Numbered from the stretch's first letter, positions 18,287 through 27,140 are shown. The stretch: DNA of 49,964 bases from Hyphomicrobiales bacterium (GCA_027483895.1 JAIXTP010000015.1:1-49964); one strand, 5' to 3'. The notes: generated by a model not told the origin, from the letters alone. Program-made: numbers and translations.

Positions 18287-18290
18287 GGTT

Positions 18291-19079
18291 TCATTTCCTC
18301 AATTCACGTTTAGCCAAAGTCTTCTGTAAAGAGTTCCACTCATCGGCGGTCCGAGACCACTCCGAGAACCATTTGAGCCGCTGTTCGATATGGCGCGATA
18401 TCGGCTGGTCCGTGATCTCCATCGAGCCGGACACGTAACGAATTCCTGTATCGTTCGGCTCGAAGATCCGGATCCGCTGAAGTCCCGCGGGGGACTCCCG
18501 GGATGGCAGCAGGATGGGACCGGAGTCGAATTCCTTCACGGGCAGCATCCCGCGCGAGCCTACCGGAAGCGCTACCAACCTTGCCAGGATTTCGGGGAAG
18601 GACGTACGTGACGGCTCCGGGCCGAATGCGGTCCGCGGCCCCAAACTCAATGTCACCCGCACGAGAAACTGCCGCCCGTCCGGCAGATCGAAGACCAATG
18701 CGTCCCCGAACATGGCCGATCCCCAGCTCGTTCCGCTGCGCATGATCAACCATCCCGGTCCGGATCCCCATCGGTCCTCCCACACCGCCGATTCCGTAAG
18801 CTCGACCCCGTTCGCCTCGATGGTCAGCGTGACCCGATAACGGATCTCGTATCTCGGATAGGCGATCTTCCACCCGACCACGAAGAACGCGAGCGCCGCC
18901 GCGATCATCAGGGACAACGGAGGAGGCATGCGCCGGACGAGCAGCACCAGGCACCAGACGACGAAGATCGCCGCCGCGACCTTCATGATCGTGCTTCGGA
19001 TCTCCGTGTTCCCGAACACCCAAGCGGTCGCCGGGTAAAGGCCCAGCAGGACGAGACCCGGATAGAAGACCTTGCGCAT
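18291..19079 (-). CDS. Hypothetical membrane protein in the duplication-flanked insert
   Basis: About 262 residues from ATG at 19079; an in-frame TTG at 19094 and GTG at 19082 are alternatives. Three hydrophobic helices lie in the first 90 residues (VFYPGLVLLGLYPATAW, VAAAIFVVWCLVLLV, LSLMIAAALAFFVVGW). A soluble, beta-rich domain of about 170 residues follows and is predicted outside the membrane. I do not recognise the family. Four bases separate it from the downstream 71-aa gene. Pairing of a lipase-like protein with a membrane protein recalls effector-immunity pairs, but this is speculation. Confidence 0.65.
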   Translation of the reverse strand: MRKVFYPGLVLLGLYPATAWVFGNTEIRSTIMKVAAAIFVVWCLVLLVRRMPPPLSLMIAAALAFFVVGWKIAYPRYEIRYRVTLTIEANGVELTESAVWEDRWGSGPGWLIMRSGTSWGSAMFGDALVFDLPDGRQFLVRVTLSLGPRTAFGPEPSRTSFPEILARLVALPVGSRGMLPVKEFDSGPILLPSRESPAGLQRIRIFEPNDTGIRYVSGSMEITDQPISRHIEQRLKWFSEWSRTADEWNSLQKTLAKRELRK

Positions 19080-19243
19080 CACGCCCCGCCGCAACTTCTC
19101 AGGGTTGCAATGCTAGCCGCCCGGCTGACCGGGCATCAACGCATCGGCGGTTGACTGCCGCGGGGGGCTCGCTCCGTGCGTGCAGCGTTCGCGACCCGAT
19201 CAGGGCCCCGGCGGAGCATTGCGGGTCTGTCGTGTTCGGCCGT

Positions 19244-20506
19244 TCAGGCCCGCTCGGTCCCGCGCGTTCCGCTCAGCGTCGGGCGGAGGCGGGGGGCGGG
19301 TTCGGACGTCGTGCGGGGGCGGTCGGTGCGGTGCTGCCCGTGTTCCACGGCCACCAAAACCACGACGGCGATGCCGAGCATCGTCACCCACCAGCTTTGC
19401 AGTCCGACCTGACCGGACACCGCGAGCATCATCGCCACGACCACGCTCATCACCGCGCCCGGCGCCACGGCGCGCGCGCCTTCGGCGGCGGCCCGCACCG
19501 CGCGGGCGAGCAGGAAGGCGAGCGCCAGCGCGCCGAGAAGGCCCAGTTCGAACCAGACCTCGAACAGCAGGCCGCGCGGCGCGCCTGCGGGCACCAACCC
19601 GGCGTCGCGCGCCCGCATCGCGGTCTCGAAGCCGTGGCCGGTGATCAGCCGCAGGGGGTCGTCCGACACCGTCCGGGTCCAGACCCTGATGGTCTCCGTC
19701 GTCGGGTGCGACGCGCCGAGCAGGAGCTTCGCCAGGGGACGCAGGACGAAGGGGATCAGCGGCGCGAAAAGGACGAGCCCGGCCGTGAGCGCGGTCGCGA
19801 TCACGCGGCCGGCGACGGGGCGCAGGGTCATCGCGGCATGGACCGCGGCACCGATCGCCAGCGCGCCGAGCGCGGCCGCGCCGCCGGTCGCCGCCAGCGC
19901 CGCGGTGACGGCGACGGCGAGCATGGCCGCCGCGATCCTGCGGTTCTTCGACATCAGCCACGCCGCACAGGGCGCGAGCAGGATGCCGAACAGCAGCGGA
20001 ATGCGGTCGAGCGTGGTCCGGTCGCTTTCGGTGTCGGGGTCGAGGCCGTAACGCGTCCGCAGCACCAGCGCGGTGACGGCCGCGACGCCGAGGCCGATCG
20101 GGAAGATGTTGATGTTGGACGCCCGCATATGCGTGGGCAGCGACAGCGCCGCCGCGGTCGCGCCCGCCGCCACGGCGATCACGTTCACCCAGCGCGCGAG
20201 CGCGTCGAGCGGGAACGGCGTCCAGAGGATCGAGGCGAGCGACCAGAGCGCGAGGAACAGTCCGGCGGCGCCGGCGGGCGTCATCACCGTCCGGCCCATG
20301 CCGCGGAACGGCTCGCGCCCTTCGCTGCCGAGGATCGTGCCGAGCGCGACGAGCGCGAAGCCGACGGGCGCCAGAACGACGAGGCCGCGACGCGAGACCA
20401 GCGCCGCGAGCGGGCAGAGCGCCAACGCCGCGAGCCCGATCCTCAGGAGCAGACGCGCTGCATCCAGGGCGGGGTCGACGGGAGGGGCTGACGAAGGCGT
20501 TGCCAT
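19244..20506 (-). CDS. O-antigen ligase / polymerase-like membrane protein
   Basis: About 420 residues from ATG at 20506, chosen because hydrophobic sequence begins right after it; the frame is open upstream but reads as non-coding there. At least ten hydrophobic helices are visible. A periplasmic loop before the last helices holds IRVWTRTVSDDPLRLITGHGFETA and the LFEVWFELGLLGAL stretch, the pattern of the Wzy_C / O-antigen ligase family. No other surface polysaccharide gene is nearby. Its 3' end is duplicated at 17835-18069. The last 20 residues look poorly conserved, since they differ between the two copies. Role in lipopolysaccharide or exopolysaccharide assembly is inferred. Confidence 0.75.
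   Translation of the reverse strand: MATPSSAPPVDPALDAARLLLRIGLAALALCPLAALVSRRGLVVLAPVGFALVALGTILGSEGREPFRGMGRTVMTPAGAAGLFLALWSLASILWTPFPLDALARWVNVIAVAAGATAAALSLPTHMRASNINIFPIGLGVAAVTALVLRTRYGLDPDTESDRTTLDRIPLLFGILLAPCAAWLMSKNRRIAAAMLAVAVTAALAATGGAAALGALAIGAAVHAAMTLRPVAGRVIATALTAGLVLFAPLIPFVLRPLAKLLLGASHPTTETIRVWTRTVSDDPLRLITGHGFETAMRARDAGLVPAGAPRGLLFEVWFELGLLGALALAFLLARAVRAAAEGARAVAPGAVMSVVVAMMLAVSGQVGLQSWWVTMLGIAVVVLVAVEHGQHRTDRPRTTSEPAPRLRPTLSGTRGTERA
19263..19496 (-). repeat. Direct repeat, right copy inside the intact ligase-like gene
   Basis: The 234-bp partner of 17835-18069, in the same orientation, 1428 bp away. It lies within the 3' part of the intact gene 19244-20506. Homology stops at both ends at sharp points (CGCGTTCC on the left and GCGGCCCGC on the right), which marks the duplication borders. 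Confidence 0.88.
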
Positions 20507-20634
20507 GCCGGTTTCCGGGGACGTTTTGCGCAAGTTATGCCCGGATCCGGGCCGTCGTCTGTATGCGGGATGCAACACCGCGGCGGGAATATGCGATAAG
20601 GGCGCCGCTCTGCATCCCGAAAGGTGCTCGCCTC

Positions 20635-21063
20635 GTGCTCGAAATGACCGGCCTGTTCCTGGCGGGCTTCCTCTCGGCCACCCTGCTGCCCGGTTCGTCC
20701 GAAGCGGCCTTGGCCGCGCTCCTCGCATCGGGGCGCGTCGACCCTGCGCTCGCGGTCGCCGCGGCCACGGTGGGGAATACGCTCGGCTCCTGCGTGAACT
20801 GGGCGATCGGCGCCTTTCTCGCGGGCTACCGCGACCATCCGCGCTTCCCTGTGAAGCCCGAGGTCTTCGACCGTTATGCCGGCTGGTATGCGCGCTGGGG
20901 CGTCTGGTCGCTGCTGCTGAGCTGGGCCCCGATCATCGGCGATCCGCTCACGGTCGTCGCCGGCGTCTTCCGCACGCCCTTTCCGCTCTTCGCGGCGGTG
21001 GTCTTCGTCGCCAAATTCGTCCGCTATCTCGTCGTGGCGGGCGTCGTGACGCTGGTGGTGTGA
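20635..21063 (+). CDS. yqaA: YqaA-like inner membrane protein
   Basis: 142 residues if translation starts at GTG 20635 (AAGG about ten bases upstream); ATG at 20644 is the alternative. The N-terminal motif FLSATLLPGSSEAALAALL and the later LLLSWAPIIGDPLTVVAGVFR match E. coli YqaA, a small DedA/SNARE-associated relative with four helices, also close in length. The biological role is unknown. It is divergent from the ligase-like gene and convergent with the dioxovalerate dehydrogenase. Confidence 0.82.
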   Translation: MLEMTGLFLAGFLSATLLPGSSEAALAALLASGRVDPALAVAAATVGNTLGSCVNWAIGAFLAGYRDHPRFPVKPEVFDRYAGWYARWGVWSLLLSWAPIIGDPLTVVAGVFRTPFPLFAAVVFVAKFVRYLVVAGVVTLVV

Positions 21064-21072
21064 GGCTGCCGG

Positions 21073-21176
21073 CTCATTGCGAGGAGCGAAAGCGACGAAG
21101 CAATCCGGAGCAATGCCGGGCGTCGAGCGCCGTGACCGCCGTTCTCTGGATTGCTTCGCTTCGCTCGCAATGACGG
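21073..21176 (+). repeat. Dispersed palindromic repeat, family B
   Basis: Plus orientation (GAGGAGCGAAAGCGACG on the left). It starts ten bases after the yqaA stop and lies between two convergent genes. Confidence 0.9.
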
Positions 21177-21195
21177 ACGAGGGTACGGCACGAAT

Positions 21196-21224
21196 GAAAA
21201 AAGCCCCCGGACGGGTCCGGGGGC
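21196..21224 (-). terminator. Rho-independent terminator of the FAH/dehydrogenase operon
   Basis: On the minus strand GCCCCCGGAC and GTCCGGGGGC pair around a two-base loop and are followed by a T run of seven. It lies 27 bp beyond the dehydrogenase stop. Confidence 0.9.
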
Positions 21225-21250
21225 TTCCGCATTCGCTGCTTCGCGGCGGT

Positions 21251-22699
21251 TCAGCCGGCGAAGGTGTAGGCGGTCTTCACCGAGGTGTAGAACTCGCGGG
21301 CATAGGCGCCCTGTTCGCGCGGGCCGTAGCTCGAGCCCTTCCGGCCGCCGAACGGCACGTGATAGTCGACGCCCGCCGTCGGCAGGTTCACCATCGCCAT
21401 GCCGGCCTCGCTGTTGCGCTTGAAATGCGTGGCGTATTTCAGGCTGGTCGTGCAGATGCCCGAGGACAGGCCGAACTCGGTGTCGTTCGCCACCGCGAGC
21501 GCCTCGTCATAGTCCTTCACGCGGATCACCGAGCCGACCGGCCCGAAGATCTCCTCGCGGGCGATGCGCATCGTGTTCGACACGCCCGTGAACAGCGCCG
21601 GCTGCAGATAGAAGCCGGGCGTCTCGCGGTTGAGGAGCTCGCCGCCCCACGCCAGCGTCGCGCCTTCGTCCTTGCCGATCGCGATGTACTTCATGTCCGT
21701 GTCGAGCTGACCCTGATCGACCACCGGGCCGATATGGGTGCCGGCCTTCAGCGCGTCGTCCACCACGAGGCCCTTCAGCCGCTCGGTGAGCGCCGCGACG
21801 AAGGCGTCATGGATGCCCGCGGTCACGATGAGGCGCGAGGAGGCCGTGCAGCGCTGGCCGGTCGAGAAGAAGGCGCCGTTCGCCGCGCATTCCACCGCGA
21901 CCTTCAGGTCCGCGTCGTCGAGCACCACGAGCGGGTTCTTGCCGCCCATCTCGAGCTGCACCTTCTTCATCGGATAGGAGGCGACGCAGGCGGCCGCGAC
22001 CTTGCGGCCCGTCGGCACCGAGCCCGTGAAGCTGATCGCGTGCACGTCCTTGTGCTCGAGGATCGTCTGGCCCACGTCCGAGCCGCGGCCCATCACGAGG
22101 TTCAGCACGCCCGCGGGCAGGCCCGCGCGGACGATGATGTCGACCAGCGCCCAGGCCGAGCCCGGCACGAGATCGGCGGGCTTGAACACCACGGTGTTGC
22201 CGTAGGCGAGGGCGGGGGCGAGCTTCCACGCCGGAATGGCGATCGGGAAGTTCCACGGCGTGATCATGCCGACGACGCCGACCGGCTCGCGCGTCACTTC
22301 GATGCCGACGCCCGGGCGCACGCTGTTCACGGTCTCGCCGTTCAGCCGCAGGCACTCGCCCGCGAAGAAGGAGAACACCTGGCCGGCGCGGGTCGCCTCG
22401 CCGATGCCTTCGGCCAGCGTCTTGCCCTCTTCGCGCGAGAGCAGGCGGCCGAGTTCGTCCTTGCGGGCGAAGATCTCGTCGGCGACCTTCTTCAGGATGT
22501 CGTAGCGCTCCTGCGCGGTCGTGCGCGACCAGGCGGGCAGCGCCGCCTTGGCGGCCGCGATCGCCTCTTCCGCCTGCGCCTTGGAGGCGCGCGCGTAACG
22601 GCCCACCACGTCGTTCGTGTTCGACGGGTTGACGTTCTCGTTGACGCTGGTGCCGTCGACCCAACGGCCGCCGATATAATTCTTGTAGATCTCGGTCAT
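21251..22699 (-). CDS. Aldehyde dehydrogenase, 2,5-dioxovalerate (ketoglutarate semialdehyde) type
   Basis: 482 residues. The catalytic cysteine is C284 (FFSTGQRCTA) and the general base E250 (QLEMGGKNP), with TPWNFPIAIPAWK forming the cofactor site. From memory, the overall sequence and the ending FGGRKGSSYGPREQGAYARE resemble Bacillus YcbD/GucD, which oxidises 2,5-dioxovalerate to 2-oxoglutarate. The preceding gene, 28 bp upstream in the same operon, encodes an FAH-fold protein like the 2-keto-3-deoxypentonate dehydratase that makes this aldehyde, which supports the call. Other semialdehydes, such as succinic, cannot be excluded from sequence alone. Confidence 0.82.
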   Translation of the reverse strand: MTEIYKNYIGGRWVDGTSVNENVNPSNTNDVVGRYARASKAQAEEAIAAAKAALPAWSRTTAQERYDILKKVADEIFARKDELGRLLSREEGKTLAEGIGEATRAGQVFSFFAGECLRLNGETVNSVRPGVGIEVTREPVGVVGMITPWNFPIAIPAWKLAPALAYGNTVVFKPADLVPGSAWALVDIIVRAGLPAGVLNLVMGRGSDVGQTILEHKDVHAISFTGSVPTGRKVAAACVASYPMKKVQLEMGGKNPLVVLDDADLKVAVECAANGAFFSTGQRCTASSRLIVTAGIHDAFVAALTERLKGLVVDDALKAGTHIGPVVDQGQLDTDMKYIAIGKDEGATLAWGGELLNRETPGFYLQPALFTGVSNTMRIAREEIFGPVGSVIRVKDYDEALAVANDTEFGLSSGICTTSLKYATHFKRNSEAGMAMVNLPTAGVDYHVPFGGRKGSSYGPREQGAYAREFYTSVKTAYTFAG

Positions 22700-22727
22700 C
22701 GTTCTTTCCGTTCGTGTTCGGATCGGA

Positions 22728-23918
22728 TCAGGCGGAGCGGCGGAGCAGGCCGCGTTCCGCGAGATTGCGCATGAGGTGGGAGATGCCGAAGGTCCACGGC
22801 GCGCATTCGTCGGTCCGCTTCATGCGGTTGACGAGCGCACCGAGCTTCGGGGCGGAGATGGTGACGACGTCGCCGAGCTTGTGCGTGAAGCCCTTGCCCG
22901 GCGCGTCGCGGTCCTCGATCGGGGCGAAGAGGGTGCCGGTATAGAGCACCGCCCCGTCCGGATACTGATGGTTCTTGTTCAGCATCTGCCCGGCGAGGTC
23001 GGCTAGGTCGCGGCTGATCTTGGTGAGCGTCGAGGAGCCTTCCAGTCGGAAACCGTCGTCCCCTTCCACCGTGAGCTTCAGCTCGGAGACCCGCAGATCG
23101 TCGAGCGAGAAGGTCGCGTCGAAGAAGCGGATGAAGGGGCCGAGCGTCGCCGAGGCGTTGTTGTCCTTCGCCTTGCCGAGCAGCAGCGCCGAGCGGCCTT
23201 CCACGTCGCGCAGATTGACGTCGTTGCCGAGCGTGCCGCCCACGATGCGCCCGTCGGACGCGACCACCAGCACCACTTCCGGCTCGGGATTGTTCCAGGT
23301 CGAGATCGGATGCAGGCCCGCATCCGCCCCCGTGCCGACGGCGGCCATCACCGGAGCCTTCGTGAAGATCTCCGCATCGGGACCGATGCCGACTTCGAGA
23401 TACTGGCTCCACGCGCCCTGCGAGACGAGCAACTCCTTCAGCCGCATCGCCTCCGGGCCGCCGGGCTTCAGCTTCGAGAGGTCGTCGCCGACCTTGGCGA
23501 GGATCTCCTCGCGGATCGCGGCGGCGGCCGAGGCGTCGCCCCGCGCGCGTTCCTCGATCACGCGTTCCAGCATGGAGACGGCGAAGGTCACGCCCGCCGC
23601 CTTCACGGATTGCAGGTCGACCGGCGCGAGCAGCCACGGCTTGCCCGCATCGCGGCCGTCGGGCGGCGTGTTGGCGAGGATCGCGGCGAGGTCGCCCACG
23701 CGCTCGCCCTTCGCGCCGCGCAGCGCGGCCGCCGGGTCCGGCGTCTCGCACAGGTCGCGCATGGTGGGGAAGGTCGCGGAGATGTCGAACACCCCGTCGG
23801 CACGGATCGCGACCACCGAAGGGCCGCCGACATCGGGGCGATGAATGCGCCCGGCCAGCGCGCCGGCGGTTCCGTCCACGGGCAGGGTCGAGGCGGGATC
23901 GAGCTTCACGAGCGGCAT
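22728..23918 (-). CDS. FAH-family 2-keto-3-deoxypentonate dehydratase-like (XylX-like)
   Basis: 396 residues. An N-terminal domain of about 130 residues precedes a fumarylacetoacetate hydrolase fold. Metal-site features include FAVSMLERVIEERA and NPEPEVVLVV (glutamates binding Mg). The block DNNASATLGPFIRFFD recalls Caulobacter XylX, the 2-keto-3-deoxy-D-xylonate dehydratase of the Weimberg pathway, also about 390 residues. Downstream in the same operon is a dioxovalerate-type dehydrogenase, the next step. A GntR-type palindrome lies 67 bp upstream. Whether it acts on the xylose or arabinose series is unknown. A hydrolase of the FAH type is the alternative. Confidence 0.82.
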   Translation of the reverse strand: MPLVKLDPASTLPVDGTAGALAGRIHRPDVGGPSVVAIRADGVFDISATFPTMRDLCETPDPAAALRGAKGERVGDLAAILANTPPDGRDAGKPWLLAPVDLQSVKAAGVTFAVSMLERVIEERARGDASAAAAIREEILAKVGDDLSKLKPGGPEAMRLKELLVSQGAWSQYLEVGIGPDAEIFTKAPVMAAVGTGADAGLHPISTWNNPEPEVVLVVASDGRIVGGTLGNDVNLRDVEGRSALLLGKAKDNNASATLGPFIRFFDATFSLDDLRVSELKLTVEGDDGFRLEGSSTLTKISRDLADLAGQMLNKNHQYPDGAVLYTGTLFAPIEDRDAPGKGFTHKLGDVVTISAPKLGALVNRMKRTDECAPWTFGISHLMRNLAERGLLRRSA

Positions 23919-23984
23919 CCGGCAGATTTCCTCACGCGTTTCCTTCGGCTCTGGCGGCCGATCTTCGGATCGGGAGACTGTCGG

Positions 23985-23995
23985 TTGTCTGACAA
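23985..23995. promoter_or_regulatory. GntR/FadR-type operator candidate
   Basis: TTGTCTGACAA is a perfect dyad around a central T and fits the TNGTNNNACNA consensus of FadR-subfamily GntR repressors, many of which sense sugar acids. It lies 67 bp upstream of the FAH gene start, in a promoter-like position. No GntR gene is present in the window. Confidence 0.5.
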
Positions 23996-24062
23996 GTTTT
24001 CAAGACCTGATCCGCGGGCATGAGCACTGCACGGAGCGCAAGACGCGCCGCGCGGCGACATG

Positions 24063-25751
24063 TCAGCGTTTCAGCGCGGCTTCCCGCATGCCCGTGAGCG
24101 TGGCCGACGGCGTGATCGCCTCGGGGTCGACGATGCAATGCAGGATCGCGGGCTTGCCCGAGGCCAGCGCGCGCTCGAAGGCCGGCATGAACTCCTCGGT
24201 CGTCTCGACGCGTTCGCCATGACCGCCGAAGGCCTGCGCATAGGCCGCGAAATCGGGGTTCTTCAGCGCGGTCGCATGCACGCGTCCGGGGAATTCCCGC
24301 TCCTGATGCATGCGGATCGTGCCGTACATGCCGTTGTCGACCACCACGACGACGATCGGCAGGTCGTACTGCACCGCGGTCGCGAATTCCTGCCCGTTCA
24401 TCAGGAAGCAGCCGTCGCCCGCGAAGGCCACCACCATCCGGTCGGGGAACTGCCGCTTGGCGCCGATCGCCGCCGGTACGCCGTAGCCCATCGAGCCCGA
24501 AACCGGCGCGAGCTGCGTCGCATAGCGGCGATAGCGCAGGAAGCGGCCGACCCAGATCGCGTAATTGCCGGCGCCGTTGCAAACGATCGCGTCCTCGGGG
24601 AGCCGGTTGCGCAGGGCGAGCATCGCCTGGCCCATGTCGAGCCGGCCCGGCCCGCGCGGCGGGTTCTCGGTCCAGCCGAGATAGTCCTCGCGCGCCTGCC
24701 GCGTTTCGGCCGACCAGCGGATCGAAACGGGCGGCTGCACGGTTTCGAGCGCCGCGGCGAAGGCGCGCGGCGTCGCCACGATGCCGAGCGTCGGGTGATA
24801 GACGCGGCCCACTTCCTCGGGGGCGGCATGGATGTGCACGAGCTTCTGCTTCGGCACCGGCACGTCGAAAAGCGTGTAGCCCTGCGAGGGCACCTCGGCC
24901 ATGCGGCCGCCCGCGACGATCACGAGATCGGCATTCTCGATGCGCGCCTTGAGCTTCGGGTTCGGGCCGAGGCCGATCTCGCCCGCATAATTCGGGTGAT
25001 CGCCGGGAAACAGCATGGCGCGGCGGAAGGAGGTCGCGACGGGGAGGTCGAAACGCTCGGAGAAGCGCACGAGGCTCGCCGCCGCCTTTTCCGACCAGCC
25101 GCCGCCGCCCGCGATCAGGATCGGCCGCTCCGCCGCCCAGAGCATCTTCTGGAGTTCGGCCATCTGCGTCAGGCCCGGCCATGTCTCGACGGCCTCCACG
25201 CGGGCGGGCGGCGCGACGGCCGCACGGTCGAGCAGCATGTCTTCCGGCAACGCGATGACCACCGGGCCGGGCCGGCCCTGCATGGCGACATGGAAGGCGC
25301 GGGACACGACTTCCGGGATGCGCGCCGGATCCTCGATCTCCACGACCCATTTCGCCATGGAGCCGAACACGGCCTTGTAGTCGATCTCCTGCCAGGCGCC
25401 GCGGCCGCGTACCCCGCGCTCCACCTGACCCACGAACATCACGAGCGGAATCGAGTCGTGCTCGGCGATATGGATGCCGTGCGCCGCGTTGGTCGCGCCG
25501 GGGCCGCGCGTGACCATCACCACGCCCGGCCGCCCGGTGAGCCGGCCCACGGCATCGGCCATCATCGCCGCGCCCGCTTCCTGCCGGCAGACCGTGACGG
25601 CGATCGATGCGTCGTGCAGCGCGTCGATCACGGCGAGATAGCTCTCGCCGGGGATGCAGAACACGTGCTCGACCCCCTGCGCCTGCAGCGCATCGACCAC
25701 GAGTTGCCCGCCCGTGCGGGCGCCGGGTGCAGCGGAGGCTTCGTGCGTCAT
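24063..25751 (-). CDS. ThDP-dependent enzyme (acetolactate synthase-like)
   Basis: 562 residues from ATG at 25751 (GAGGAAGACC upstream). The longer open frame upstream is repeat sequence. The catalytic glutamate that activates thiamine diphosphate is E58 (CRQEAGAAMMADA). The ThDP-Mg motif GDGCFLMNGQEFATAV with the later VDNGMYGTIRMHQ is intact. It resembles large subunits of acetolactate synthase and glyoxylate carboligase-like or decarboxylase homologues, but no regulatory subunit is nearby, so a catabolic decarboxylase or lyase role is as likely as branched-chain synthesis. It may share direction and transcription with the FAH operon (144-bp gap). Substrate unknown. Confidence 0.85.
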   Translation of the reverse strand: MTHEASAAPGARTGGQLVVDALQAQGVEHVFCIPGESYLAVIDALHDASIAVTVCRQEAGAAMMADAVGRLTGRPGVVMVTRGPGATNAAHGIHIAEHDSIPLVMFVGQVERGVRGRGAWQEIDYKAVFGSMAKWVVEIEDPARIPEVVSRAFHVAMQGRPGPVVIALPEDMLLDRAAVAPPARVEAVETWPGLTQMAELQKMLWAAERPILIAGGGGWSEKAAASLVRFSERFDLPVATSFRRAMLFPGDHPNYAGEIGLGPNPKLKARIENADLVIVAGGRMAEVPSQGYTLFDVPVPKQKLVHIHAAPEEVGRVYHPTLGIVATPRAFAAALETVQPPVSIRWSAETRQAREDYLGWTENPPRGPGRLDMGQAMLALRNRLPEDAIVCNGAGNYAIWVGRFLRYRRYATQLAPVSGSMGYGVPAAIGAKRQFPDRMVVAFAGDGCFLMNGQEFATAVQYDLPIVVVVVDNGMYGTIRMHQEREFPGRVHATALKNPDFAAYAQAFGGHGERVETTEEFMPAFERALASGKPAILHCIVDPEAITPSATLTGMREAALKR

Positions 25752-25826
25752 GGTCTTCCTCGTCTCGATGTCGTCCCGGCCGTGGCGGAGCCGTTGTACA
25801 GTGCCTTGTAATGCGCCCTTCGTCCC

Positions 25827-25927
25827 GTCATTGCGAGGAGCGAAGCGACGAAGCAATCCAGAAGCGGCGGTCGTAGAGCGTTCGCCTGACGGCTTTCCGG
25901 ATTGCTTCGCTTCGCTCGCAATGACGG
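25827..25927 (+). repeat. Dispersed palindromic repeat, family B
   Basis: Plus orientation. It ends about 25 bp before the 3' end of the CoA-transferase gene and about 75 bp from the start of the ThDP gene. It probably lies in the 3' untranslated end of the glutarate transcript. Confidence 0.9.
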
Positions 25928-25952
25928 AATTCTGCCTCGACGAACCCGCCCT

Positions 25953-27140
25953 TCACCCCGTCCATGCCGGATCCGCGAGCACGTCCTCGGTATGCTCGCC
26001 GAGGCGCGGGGATGGGCGGGGGGAGACCTGCGGCACGCCGTCGATCATCAGAGGAGTCCGCACGGAAGGGATCGAGCCCGCCGCGGCCCCGGGCGCGTCG
26101 AGGTCGATCCTGAGCCCGCGATGGATCGCCTGCGGATCCTCGAAGACGTCCGCGACCGTGTTGATCGGCCCGGCCGGAACGCCCGCCTTCTCGAGCCCCG
26201 CCAGCAGATCGGCGCGCGCGAAGGTGCCCGTCAGTTCGGCGAGCCGGTCGCACAACGCCTTGCGGTTCTTCACCCGGAGCGCGTTGGTCGCGTAAGCGGG
26301 GTCCTCCGCCAGCTCCGGGGCGCCGAGCACCGCGCAGAGCTTCACATATTGCCCGTCGTTCCCCGTCGCGATCACGATATGGCCGTCCGCCACGGGGAAG
26401 ACCTGATAGGGCACGATGTTCGGGTGCGCATTGCCCATCCGGCGCGGCGCCTTGCCCGAGACGAGGAAGTTCAGCGCCTGATTGGCGAGCACCGAGACCT
26501 GCGTGTCGAAGAGCGCCATGTCCACATGGCCGCCCTCGCCGGTCGCGTCGCGCCGGCGCAGCGCAGCCATCACGCCCACGACGCCGTAGACCCCGGTGAA
26601 GATGTCGGCGAAGGCGACGCCGATCTTCTGCGGCTCGCCGTCGGGCTCGCCCGTCAGGTCCATGATCCCGCCCATGGCCTGGATCATGAAGTCGTAGCCC
26701 GCACGCTCGGCATAGGGTCCGTTCTGGCCGAAGCCGGTGACCGAGCAATAGATCAGCCGCGGATTGACCTTCTTCAGGCTCTCGTAGTCGAGCCCGTATT
26801 TCGCGAGCCCGCCGACCTTGAAATTCTCCAGCAGCACGTCCGCATTGGCGGCGAGCCGGCGGATCGTCTCCTGCCCTTCGGCACTCTCGAAATCGACCGT
26901 GATCGAGCGCTTGCCGCGGTTGCAGGAGTGGAAATAGGCGGCCGAGAGATCCCCGCCGTCGGCCGCGCCCACGAAGGGCGGGCCCCAGCTGCGGGTGTCG
27001 TCGCCGGTGCCGGGCCGCTCGACCTTCACGACGTCGGCGCCGAGATCGGCGAGCGTCTGGCCGATCCAGGGCCCTGCGAGGATGCGGGCGAGTTCGAGGA
27101 CGCGGACGCCTTCGAGGGGCTTCGGCGCGGCGGCGGTCAT
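25953..27140 (-). CDS. Class III CoA-transferase (CaiB/BaiF family), probable glutarate CoA-transferase
   Basis: 395 residues. N-terminal LEGVRVLELARILAGPW and ADLGADVVKVERPGTGDDTR, then GYDFMIQAMGGIMDLTGEPDG with the catalytic aspartate of class III enzymes. Last gene of a leftward run after an ALDH7 gene and gcdH. In that context it most likely moves CoA from succinyl-CoA to glutarate, as mammalian SUGCT does, supplying glutaryl-CoA to GcdH. A hairpin without a clear T tract lies at 27174-27193 between it and gcdH. The glutarate assignment comes from context; the family is certain. Confidence 0.88.
   Translation of the reverse strand: MTAAAPKPLEGVRVLELARILAGPWIGQTLADLGADVVKVERPGTGDDTRSWGPPFVGAADGGDLSAAYFHSCNRGKRSITVDFESAEGQETIRRLAANADVLLENFKVGGLAKYGLDYESLKKVNPRLIYCSVTGFGQNGPYAERAGYDFMIQAMGGIMDLTGEPDGEPQKIGVAFADIFTGVYGVVGVMAALRRRDATGEGGHVDMALFDTQVSVLANQALNFLVSGKAPRRMGNAHPNIVPYQVFPVADGHIVIATGNDGQYVKLCAVLGAPELAEDPAYATNALRVKNRKALCDRLAELTGTFARADLLAGLEKAGVPAGPINTVADVFEDPQAIHRGLRIDLDAPGAAAGSIPSVRTPLMIDGVPQVSPRPSPRLGEHTEDVLADPAWTG

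Noticed and set aside
24063..25856. Longer N-terminus of the ThDP enzyme starting inside the repeat
   Set aside because: The extra residues are translated family B repeat; the start at 25751 has a good ribosome site.
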